A stretch of DNA of 38,645 nt from Reclinomonas americana ATCC 50394 (taxonomy: Eukaryota > Jakobida > Jakobea > Jakobida): positions 133,995 through 172,639 of the forward strand of contig PS015041.1 of the NCBI GenBank assembly GCA_048213135.1, given 5' to 3'. Made by a program: the position numbers and the translations under genes. Position 1 is the first letter of the stretch, and each line of letters starts with the position of its first letter. Below are positions 9,205 to 19,300 of the stretch, piece after piece. The notes under the pieces were generated by a model. The model was not told the DNA's origin and ran no database searches. It saw only the letters and a program-made list of their open reading frames with translations.

Positions 9205-9939
9205 GCTGTCAGCTGTGTGTGCACATCAAGCGTTGCTGTGCATTGTAGGGTGCTTACAGAACCTCCTCTGCAAATGAAAAACGTGTTGCATTTGCTGCTG
9301 CAAGTGCACGTCGCGATCGCGAAGTCGTGCTCAAAATCAACATCTCCTTCTCTTGCACCTCTCCGATCCACTACGCACAGTGTTCTCCCCTCCAACGTAG
9401 TACTCTCATATCCGGTAGAATGCTTGCAGAACCTCCTCTGCAAGTGAACGTCGCGAAGTCGTGCTCAAAATCAATTGCAACAACTTCGTACGTTCCCTGG
9501 ATCTCTTGCACATCGTGCTCAGTGTTCTCTCCTCTCAACAAAGCACTCCCATACCCGCGCGCCCTTGCAGCACATCAAAGATCCACCAGCGCAAACTTGA
9601 ATGAGCTGCACCAATTTTTCCGTGGTGGCCCACAAGCCGAGTGCCTCTGCGCCGCTGTCCTGCCTTGGCGGCGGTGCGCGCAGCGGCTTTTCCTTTGAAC
9701 AATATAACAATCCAAAATCCGGTCGGATATAGTTTCGCCTCTGCATTCCCGTGTGGCAGGCGACGTTCCCCCGACCTCGAGTACTCTCTCGTTTTGCAGT
9801 GTCGACGCGACTTGTGTGTCTATCAATCTCCTGGCTTTTGTCTGGGAGAGTGGCGCATGTTGGTCTGGCACGCAAAGACATTACCTGTAACTGGACAAGG
9901 AAGAACGAAACAAGTTCATGTGGAGAAGACTGAGGATTA
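9205..9939. other. Intergenic region between two minus-strand genes, with degenerate repeats
   Basis: No convincing coding frame, tRNA or other RNA gene was found here. The region holds the promoter of the 5022-9204 gene and the 3' flank of the TMEM115-like gene. It contains imperfect repeated blocks, described separately. The right half (9600-9939) shows nothing I can assign. Confidence 0.5.
9242..9580. repeat. Imperfect tandem repeat, period about 140-170 bp
   Basis: The block GCTTACAGAACCTCCTCTGC at 9251 recurs with one change at 9421. Each copy is followed by a CACGTCGCG/AACGTCGCG element and then GAAGTCGTGCTCAAAATCAA. The block around AGTGTTCTC also occurs twice (about 9378 and 9529), and a weaker third CTTGCAG copy lies near 9564. 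The array sits just upstream of the start codon at 9204. Confidence 0.65.
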
Positions 9940-12221
9940 TCATCGTCCGGTGGGCGCGTCGTCGTCTTCGTCGTCCATGGGCGAGTCCGTGTCGGCCAGC
10001 AACGCGGTCTTGTCGGTGGTCGGTGTCTTCTTGTCGCGCTTCAGGCGCGCGTCGACTTGTGATGCTCCCCGCTCCCTGCGCACACACACTCGCCAGTCAG
10101 TCAAATGTCAAGAAGCGCGCAAAGTCAGACACCACCAAGAACCTCCATCGATCCAGCACACCGGGCGGACCGGCAGGCGGTGCTCCCGGCGGGGCTGGCA
10201 GATTGGCATTGGTGGCGGCAGCGCCTGCGCCATTTCCGCTGCCCAGACGCCGTGCATTGGAGGCGGCGGCCGAGGAGGAGGATGAGCTGCCGCCCAGTCG
10301 CACGCCACCGGCATTGGCGTTGCTGGTGGTGCTGATCGGCAGCGTCTCCAGCTGCGCCTGGAAGCGGCGGCACAGACCGAGGCATCGGAAGGCGTTGTAG
10401 ATGGCGTTGGTCACTGGCTTGACGCAGCCGCTGAGCGTGCGTGTGTGCCAACAAGGTGAGCACGAGTGCAAACAAAGTATCAAGGGGGGCGGAGGTGACA
10501 CGAACGAAACTGGCAGAAAATGGGGAAGAACGAGGCAAACTCAAAGCCGGGCGACGGATCGCCAATCGTGTCGTCGCGGTTGTGCTGCATGAAGCGCAGG
10601 TACACCCAGGAGCTGAGCAGGCCGGCCACACTGAAGACGAATTGGAGGTAGATGCCGTTCAAGAAGTCAATGATGAGGGTGAAGAGGAGCGCCACCGATG
10701 GCACGTGCTTGGCGCGCAGCTCGCAGGCGAACAGGCAGTTCACCGGCTGCTCCGGCATCAGGCGTTTGAAGGCGACCGTGTAGCCGACGACCACGGCGTT
10801 GTAGCTGCCGTAGGGCCAGTGCCTGCAAAAGGGGGAGGGGATTAGGAAAAGGGATGAGGGGGGTGGGGGAGGCGGGAAAGGGCGCAAGGGAGAAGGGATG
10901 AGGGGGACAGGAAGAGACAACAACTGAGGAATGAAAGAAGTGGGATAGATGGAGGGGAAGGAGAAGGAGAGAGGGGAAAAAGGAGGGGAACAAACAATGT
11001 TGCGGGTGAGAGGAAGACGAGAAAGGGGGAAGGGGGATTAGGAGAAGGGATGAGGGTGACAGGAAGAGAAAACAACTGAGGAATGAAAGAAGTGGGATGG
11101 AGGGGGAAGAAGAAGGAGAGCGAGGGGAAAAGGAGGGGAACAAACAATGTTGGGGGTGAGAGGAAGACGAGAAAGGGTGCAAGAGAATTGGCAGAAGGCA
11201 ACAGAGAAGTATGGGGAGTGACAAAGGCAGCGAGTGGTGAGCCGAGCAAGGACGTGATTGGGGATGAGGGGAGAATGCGAGATAGAGAAGGAGAAAGAAG
11301 CGGGGAACCCACGAGAGAGGAAGAGGGGACAAACAAAACCGAGCGTGCGAGTGCAATTGAATTGGTAAGCTGGGGTTGGACGACGAGCAGCGACGGGAAA
11401 GAGTCAACAAAGACACAGTATTGAGAGAAAGTACGCTGCCAGAAGGAAGGGAGAGAGGGATAAGAGAACTCGAGCTGTGTCAGCAAGATCGGGGGTGCAG
11501 AGTACGAGCAAAACGATGAGAGGCGAGTGCATCCATTCCACCGCTGCACGCAACAACAACAGGAACGCCTCGCCTGGATTAGCCATGAGCGAGTACAGCT
11601 GGATCACCGAGTAGAAGATCAACCCGGACGCGGTGGCCACCACGAGCACGAACTTTACGGTTTCCCGCACACCCCATTGCAGCTCCAGCATCTTCCAGAA
11701 GATGAGCGTCACCACCACGTGCATGAGGACCTGCAAGGGAGAGAGAGAGAGACAGGAGAGAGACGAATCAGCAGCACGCCGAGGCTGCACCTCAATTTCG
11801 TTCAATTGCTCCTCACCGGCAACAGCTCATACTCGAACAAGATGCCGGTGACCACGTTCCACACATAGTACTTCTCGCTGAACGTACTGCGCAACACGAA
11901 CAGCAGTCAGCACACCACAAGAGAAAAGAAGACAAACAGGAGAGCGCAACAAGGCCGGCACGAGAGCGATTGCAGTCACCACCGACAAGCCCATCTTGAC
12001 CATGAGATACACGGTGGCGAGAAGGCCGCAGAGGATCTTGGCCGCCAGTGGGATGTCTTTGAAGGGGTTCAGAAGAGCGCCGAGCTGCACGGAAGAGAAG
12101 AAAGTGAGGCAAGGAAAGGAGAGGAATGTGAGAGAGAGCGGGAAGAGCAGCAGAAGAGTGAGTGAATGTGAAAAGAGCAGGGCGAAATGCAGACAACTGA
12201 GTGCAAGGGATCAGACAGTGC

Positions 12222-12278
<57 letters not shown>

Positions 12279-12673
12279 TGAGAGAGAGAGACGAACGGGC
12301 AAGACAAGTGAGTGCAGGGGATCAGACAGTGCGATAAGGAGTGCTTGAGTGCGTGAGTGAGTGAACGTGTGTGTGTGTGTGTGTGAGCGAGTGTGTGTGT
12401 GTGAGAGAGAGAGTGAGACAAGTGAGCGGATAAGGCGCGCCTAAAGTTGTCAAGGCGACGATTTAGGCGCGCTTTTTCTCTTTCTCTCTCTCACTCTCTC
12501 TCACACACACACACTCACTCACTCTCTCTCTCTCTCACGCACACTCACTCACTCACTGTCTCTTCTTTTCTCAAAGTTGTCACACTTTTCCCTCTCTCAC
12601 ACACACTCTCTCTCACCTGACTCTGCTGCTGAGGAGCGCCCTGCGCAGAGGGCGAGTTGCCTGCATCACTCAT
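9940..12673 (-). CDS. TMEM115: TMEM115-like rhomboid-fold Golgi membrane protein, 7 exons
   Basis: Exons, as complement: 9940-10075, 10143-10430, 10502-10822, 11558-11730, 11817-11886, 11951-12084, 12617-12673. They give 392 residues with phase closing throughout. TMEM115 (DUF1751) proteins are multi-pass, proteolytically inactive rhomboid-fold proteins of the Golgi, linked to retrograde transport and the COG complex. Seen here: N-terminal helix after LGALLNPFKDIPLA; the segment YYVWNVVTGILFEYELLP; a WKMLELQWG motif equivalent to the human LLEPLWG; and GLLSSWVYLRFMQ, nearly identical to human GLLSSWVYLRFYQ, followed by a FASFFP motif (human FATFFP). The tail is acidic and disordered (SPMDDEDDDAPTGR). 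A Ser/Ala/Pro-rich linker precedes the tail. The donor at 11557 is one of two near-equivalent GTTG sites 3 nt apart. It shares a head-to-head promoter with the CCDC180-like gene. Confidence 0.87.
10888..11185. repeat. Two-copy tandem repeat, about 152 bp unit, in a TMEM115-like intron
   Basis: A purine-rich unit (core CAACTGAGGAATGAAAGAAG) appears at 10921 and again at 11073. Both copies continue with GGAACAAACAATGTTG and a GTGAGAGGAAGACGAGAAAGG element. The array fills much of the 735-bp intron 10823-11557, by far the longest intron of the gene apart from the first. A partial third copy may precede it at about 10840. Confidence 0.8.
12218..12610. repeat. Complementary microsatellites around a GC-rich hairpin
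   Basis: A TG/GAGT microsatellite (about 12218-12420) is followed by an inverted repeat and then by a CT/CACT microsatellite (about 12480-12610) that is roughly its reverse complement. The inner inverted repeat has arms 12432-12445 and 12462-12475 (AAGGCGCGCCTAAA / TTTAGGCGCGCTTT, 13 of 14 paired) around a 16-nt loop. The whole lies in the first intron of the TMEM115-like gene (12085-12616). Confidence 0.75.
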
Positions 12674-12772
12674 TCTCTCTCGCTGTGAGAGGTGTGCTGA
12701 CAAGTGTCGTCATGCCACGTCATCGCGGTGATTTGTCCTTGGTGGTCGTTTATTTGAGTGTGACACAGAGAT
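12674..12772. promoter_or_regulatory. 99-bp bidirectional promoter region
   Basis: The start codons of the TMEM115-like gene (12673, minus) and the CCDC180-like gene (12773, plus) point away from each other, so both promoters must lie in or overlap these 99 bp. The sequence contains CCACGTCATCG at 12715-12725, which resembles a bZIP/CRE-type ACGTCA site. I see no TATA box and no clear RFX X-box, despite the ciliary nature of one partner. Confidence 0.6.
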
Positions 12773-13053
12773 ATGTTTGAGGCGCAGTCTGCGTTGGCGC
12801 GCTCGTTGAAGCAAGAGCGTGTGGCGCAGGCGAAGCCCGATGCGGATCGGAATGTGTTGAAGCATCCAAAGTTGAGTGGGAGGGAGAGGGAGGGAGGGAG
12901 GGAGGGAGGAGAGTGAGAGAGTGAGTGAGTTAGAGAGTGAGTGAGAGAGTTAGAGAGAGAGAGAGAGGAGGACAGACAGACAGACGAGGCAGCAGGCAGG
13001 CAGGCAGGCAGGCAGGCAGAGAGAGAGAGAGAGAGTGAGAGAGAGAGAGACAG

Positions 13054-13090
<37 letters not shown>

Positions 13091-13295
13091 GAGGTAGAGA
13101 GAGAGAGAGTAGAGAGACGGAGACGAGAGAAGACGACGACGAGACGACGGACGGACGGACGGACGGACGGACGACGTAGNNNNNNNNNNNNNNNNNNNNG
13201 AGATTAGGTTGGTAGTTGTATTGTTGTATACGTCGTCTACTCTTCCCTTCCTCGTCTCTCTGCTCTCTCTCTCTACACTCTTCTCACTCTCTCTA

Positions 13296-13341
<46 letters not shown>

Positions 13342-16300
13342 TCTCTGTCCATTGGTTTCATCGTTCTCTGCGTCGGTTTCGATGCATTTTGGTCCTGTTT
13401 GCATTCTGTCTCGTTCTTGTTGTTGCTCTTCTGCTTGTCCTTCTCCCTCTCCATCTCACTGGACTCATCCACACTTGTCGTCTCCTCATTCTTCTTGTTT
13501 TCTCTCTCTCTCTCTCTCTCTGTGCCTGCTCTTCCTTTCGTTTCATTGCTTCCAGCGTCGGTTTCGATGCATTCTGCTGCTTTGATTGCTCTCTCCTTCT
13601 TCTGTTTCTTCTGCTTGTCCTTCTCCCTCTCCGTGTCTTACTCATCTTCCTCGTCTCACGTCGTCTTCGTCTTTCCTCCATCCCTATCGATTCATTCAAA
13701 CTCTTCCTCCTTCTCCTTGCCTTTGCCCTTCATTTCATTCACTCTTCTTCTCTCTGTCATTGCCAACCCATTCTCTCCTCCTTCTCGTCCTCCTCCAATG
13801 CTCTTTACTTGTCTTGGTTTGTGCCATTGCTTTTGTGATCCAGTGCTTGCATTCACTGTTGACACTCATTCCTCCACCTCTCTCTCTCTCTCTCATTGTT
13901 TCACTGACGTCCGTCCTCTCCCTCCCTCTCCCTCTACTGCCCAGACCCGTCGACCTCACCGTCAACGGCTCGCTGCCGACATCGGTGGCCACTGGCGCCC
14001 TCAGCGACCTCTCGATCGAGGAGGTGTGCATGCTGCTGCAGTCGACACCGTCGTCGCCACTCGGACGCAACGCAGGTGGCGCGCTCAATCCCGTGCAACT
14101 GTCGCGATTGAGGCGCGCGTTGCGTGCGCGTGTGGAGGAGTTGCAGGCAGAAGGTGAGTGTGTGTGTGTGGGAGAGGGGAAGTGAGCGCGTCTCTCTCTC
14201 TCTCTCTCTTTGCCTCACTCGCAATGCGCTTCTTCGCTTGCACGCTCACACGTGCACTCACTCTCCCCGACACAGCCGATCGCACGGAGTCGGAGGCCGA
14301 TTTCGCCACGCGCATGCAGCAGCTGCAGGACCGCTTTCCCATGTGTGCCGACATGATCACCGATGCCATTCACAGTTGAGTTTGCCGTGGCGAGGGAGGA
14401 GATGGTCACACACCGCAGCTGACATTGATGCAGGCACGGAGAGCAAGTCGGCCGTGAAAGCGCTGCCAAAGGAGCTCCCGACTCCGCGTGGCGAACAGAC
14501 CGGTCTGCTTGATCGATTGAAGGAGAAGCGACGCATCAAGTTTCGTGCACGCATGTCATGTTGCTCAGTCCCCTCGTTTCCTTGTCTGTCTTTGCTATTC
14601 TTCGTGTTTCGCACTTCGTTACTGTCCCTTCCTGCTCGTGTCTACCTCTTCCTTCTCTTTTCCACATACTATCTCTGCCGATCTCGCTGTCACTTCTTTG
14701 TTTCGCACTGCTGCGTTTCAGTCTGGTCGTGTCTGCTCTGTCTCTGTCTTGCTTCGCACTTTGTTGTACTTTCTGTCTGCTCATGCCTGTCCTCCTCCCC
14801 CTCTCGTCCCTTTTTTCCTTCTCACTCGCCTTTCCCTCTCCAGACACGAAGAATGCATCCAGCAATACCGCGAGGATCTGGGTGCCAGCGACGTGCGCAC
14901 CGAGCACATGTTGGCCGAGGTGTCGCTGAGTCTGCGTGCCTCGCTACAATCGATGGAGGAGGAGATTGGAGCACTGATGATGGCGCTGAATGATGAGGGA
15001 CTGGCGGAGCGTGAGCTGCCACATGTGGATCGCCAGTGGGATATGACGTTTGACGCGTTCAGGCGGCAAGAGTCGTGGATCAACACGTTTGAGACGCAAT
15101 TGAATGACTTGCAGATCGAGCAGCAGGAGGACGGCACTCGTCGTTTGCGCACGTTTGTGGACCGCGTGTATGATGTGGCGTACCTGATGAAGGAGCAGAT
15201 TGCGATGCTGGTGGAGGTGGGTGTCTTCTGAGATGAGAGAGTGTCGTGACGTTCTGAGAAAACTCTGCCTCCTCTCTCTTCTTGAGCTCTCTTCTCCCTT
15301 CGTCTTCCCCTCCTTCTTCCCCTATCGTCTTCCCCCCTTCCGTCTCCCCACTCCATCTCCCCCTTCCGTCTCCCCACTCCATCTCCCCCTTCCGTCTCCT
15401 CACTCCATCTCCCGCCTTCGGTCTTCTCCCTTCGTNNNNNNNNNNNNNNNNNNNNNNNNNNNNNNNNNNNNNNNNNNNNNNNNNNNNNNNNNNNNNNNNN
15501 NNNNNNNNNNNNNNNNNNNNNNNNNNNNNNNNNNNNNNNNNNNNNNNNNNNNNNNNNNNNNNNNNNNNNNNNNNNNNNNNNNNNNNNNNNNNNNNNNNNN
15601 NNNNNNNNNNNNNNNNNNNNNNNNNNNNNNNNNNNNNNNNNNNNNNNNNNNNNNNNNNNNNNNNNNNNNNNNNNNNNNNNNNNNNNNNNNNNNNNNNNNN
15701 NNNNNNNNNNNNNNNNNNNNNNNNNNNNNNNNNNNNNNNNNNNNNNNNNNNNNNNNNNNNNNNNNNNNNNNNNNNNNNNNNNNNNNNNNNNNNNNNNNNN
15801 NNNNNNNNNNNNNNNNNNNNNNNNNNNNNNNNNNNNNNNNNNNNNNNNNNNNNNNNNNNNNNNNNNNNNNNNNNNNNNNNNNNNNNNNNNNNNNNNNNNN
15901 NNNNNNNNNNNNNNNNNNNNNNNNNNNNNNNNNNNNNNNNNNNNNNNNNNNNNNNNNNNNNNNNNNNNNNNNNNNNNNNNNNNNNNNNNNNNNNNNNNNN
16001 NNNNNTCCTTCGTCCCTTCGTCGTCCCTCCTGTCTTCCCCCTCCGTCTTCCCCTTTCGTCTTCCCCCCTTGCCCTCCCTTCCATCCCTCTTTCCCTTCCT
16101 CTCATTCCCCTTTCCCACCCATCCCCTTCCCCTTTCCCATTGCCGCAGGAATTCGCCCTGCAACAAAACCTCAAACTCGTGGAGGTGCGCAAAATGTTCA
16201 CCGACATTATCACGCGCCTTCGCGTGCACGCCACCCGTCGAGAGCGCGAGACGCGACACTTGTGGGAGCAGCGCAAGCTGGCGTGGCGTGGCGTGCACCA

Positions 16301-19300
16301 CGACAAGGCACTCCGTTGCGTTCCCCTCGAGTGTGCCTATTCACGATTCTGGCTGCTCACTCACTTCTGTGCTCGCAGGCGTGTTGGGCGATCACTTTTC
16401 CGAGGAACGCTACCGCCAGCACGACGTGCGCCAGCAGTCGCTGGCCAAGGTGGAGTCGCAGACGGACAAGTTGGTGGAGTTGTGCGATCAGCAGGTCCGT
16501 GGTGTGCCAGTCATTTTGTGTCTGCTTCATGCGTCACGCTCATCTCGCGCGCGCACGCACGCACAGGTGTCGGATTTGATCAACACGCCGCTGAGTGCCT
16601 ACTCGAAGCACCTTCTCGAGGCGGCTGAGGAGCGCTTCCGGTGCGACGCCATGTACACTTTCTCCTGTACCCTTTGCCTCGCTCTGACTTTGTTTGCGCA
16701 GCACCACGAGTGCAAAAATCGCTGCCTTCCACGCCGATTTCCTCGGTCGCTACGACGAGCACGAGGTCAGCCGACCGTCTCTTTCCTGTATTCCGTCTCC
16801 GCCAATGTGCTCATCCGCGTGGCTGCGCAGCACAACATGGAGAACCTGCTGCACGCCGACAAGGACGCCACCAAAGCGCGTCTGGAGCACGTGGCTCATG
16901 TGCCTGTTGAGCAGTTCGACGAGTGCATCCGCACCACTTGCCAGCAGCTGGAGGAGGATCGCAAGCAGCACATATTGCGGGTGCGCGACGCCGCGTCGCA
17001 TTTGTGGGACGAGGCGCACCACGTGTACAACGACGAGTACTTGGAGAGACCACACACGGCCGTCATCACGTCCACGATCACGGTGCACGATTTCGTGCAG
17101 CACGTGAAGCGGTTTGTGAAGGAGGCCGATGATATGGTGCGCCGCGACCTCGGGCTGATGCTGAACGAGGACGAATCGATTCTGAAGGAGCTGGAGGTGT
17201 GCTCACATCTCTCTGTATCATCGACAGGTCCAACACGCCCTCACTCATTTGCGCGCAGGATGAGCACGAACGGGCGCTGCGTGAAATGACGCAGAGTCCG
17301 ACCGAGGCCGGTGCGCATGATGCACTCCAACAGGTGTTTGCGGTGCTGGACAAGATTCTCGCAGGTGAGCGACCTATTTCTCGTGTTGTTTTGTATGGCG
17401 AGACTCGCGATGCTCACTACCCGTCAGAATACCACGAGTATCATCGGAAACGCACACAACGTGTCAAGGACTACGCACAGGACGTGAACCGGCGATTTGA
17501 TCACTACGAGCAGCAGCTCATCAAGGAGATGCAGGTGGAGTCGGCGGACTTGATACGATCCAAGTTGAGTGTGCATCACCGCAACACATTGGGGTTGTGC
17601 TTGCTCTCACTCGATGGAATGCCAGGTTTGCTGCCGAGTGGCAGGCCAGACTGGAGAGCGAGCAAGAGGAGGCACGTGGAGCGGCCCCCGCAAAGGGTGG
17701 CAAGGCAGCTGCGTCGGCAGGGAAGGCGGGAAAGGCGGCCAAGTTGCGCAAGTCGTCGACCTCTCCTTCCCCGTCTATCTGCACACTCATTTCTCTCTGT
17801 TTTCTTCTTGCAGGCCGGCAAGCTCCGCTGCGGCCTCGGCTCATGTGGATGCACCACCCATGCCAGATCCACTGGCCGACATGGTGGTCTTCACGGCTGG
17901 CGAGGTCCGATGGGCCTCGGCGACTCCTGCGCCGGTTTGTGCATTACCATGCCCCAGAGGATGCAAAGCCACACCATTCCTCACTATCACTGTGCGTGTG
18001 CACAGAACCTGTCGTGGATGCTGAACTACATTACGGCTCCGCCTCGCGACGATGGCTCATTCGAACCGGCCCCCGAACCGCCGCCACCACCACAGCCCCC
18101 AGCCGCTGCCTCACCGCCACCCGCCTCACCGCCACCAGCTCCGGCTGGTAAGGGCGCAAAGGATCCACCGCCGCCACCGCCGCCACCAGAGCCGACGCCA
18201 GAGGAGAGGGAGATAGAGCGTCTGGCTGCCGAGCAGGTGCAGAGAGCAGCGGAGGAGGCGAAGCACATTTCGCACAGCACCGTGGTGCGTTGTACGCGCG
18301 CATGCCGTATGCTTTGTACAATTGCTGAACTCGGCCGCCTTGTCGCAGCTTCTGGTGATCAAGTACGAACGGTTGCGACAGCTGCGCGAAAAGTGGCGCG
18401 TGGAGCTCATTGACTTTTTGGTGGAGACCAAGCGACGCGAGACAGCCACTGCCGAGTCGTTCATGCGCGAGGAGATTGTGCGTTGTCTGCTCTTCCCTGT
18501 AATGTAGCGATTCGTGCTCACTTCTCTCTTTAGGACAATGCGGACTCCCTACTGGAGAAGCGCCTGCGTATGCACGCTCCGCGCCCGTCAATGGCGGCCT
18601 CGGCTCTCACGCAGCGCGTGCGCGGGCTTGCCAGCCACCGCGCGCGCCTTCAGCGCCACGCCAATTCCACGTCGGCCGTCACCCAGCGGTCGGCGTCGGC
18701 GGTGCAGAACCTGGTGCAGGAGATTCAGTCGGCGTTCGACGATCACCGCGCACAGGTGCAGGCGCTGTATGGAGCGTTCGGTAGCGCGGAGGTGTGTATT
18801 TTCTTTTGCACGAGAGCTTTGACCGCCGTCATGCACTCACACGCAACTTGCGCCTCTGAAAAACACAGCGCATACCCTCGCTGGAGGCGGCGAACCGCGA
18901 CGTGGCCGAAAACATTCGTGCCCACGATGTGCTGCTGAACGATCAGGAGGCTCGCGTCAGAAAGGACGTTGAGGGGTTGTTGGCACTGGTGGACCGCAAC
19001 AATCAACAAGTCGCTGATGTGAGTCCCCTCTTCCCCTCCCTCCCTCCCCTCCCCTCCTTCTCACTCGTCACTCACCTCCTCGCTGCAGTCCTGGCAACAC
19101 TTTGAGACGGGTGGCGACTTCCACCCCTCCGAGCGAGATGAGTTCCTGGCCATGTTGGCCGAACTGCGCGCTGAGGCGGAGACACTCGCGCAGCAGCTGC
19201 GCACGCAACTGGAGACCACCGTCACCAAGATCCGCGCCGACAAGGAAAGCCTGTCACGACTGGTCGCCGACAAGTACACCATGCACGCCGCCGACGTGGC

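Noticed and set aside
9700-9939. Possible tRNA or small RNA gene in the gap before the TMEM115-like stop
   Set aside because: I found no cloverleaf, no A/B box pair and no snoRNA C/D boxes that I could defend.
10842-11549. Long minus-strand frame rich in Ser/Leu/Pro in the TMEM115-like intron
   Set aside because: It is translation of purine-rich tandem repeats. It would disrupt the conserved membrane protein and is removed by a phase-consistent intron.
12218-12300. TG microsatellite as a possible CRISPR-like or regulatory array
   Set aside because: It is a simple dinucleotide repeat in a eukaryotic intron. There are no spacers and no cas genes.
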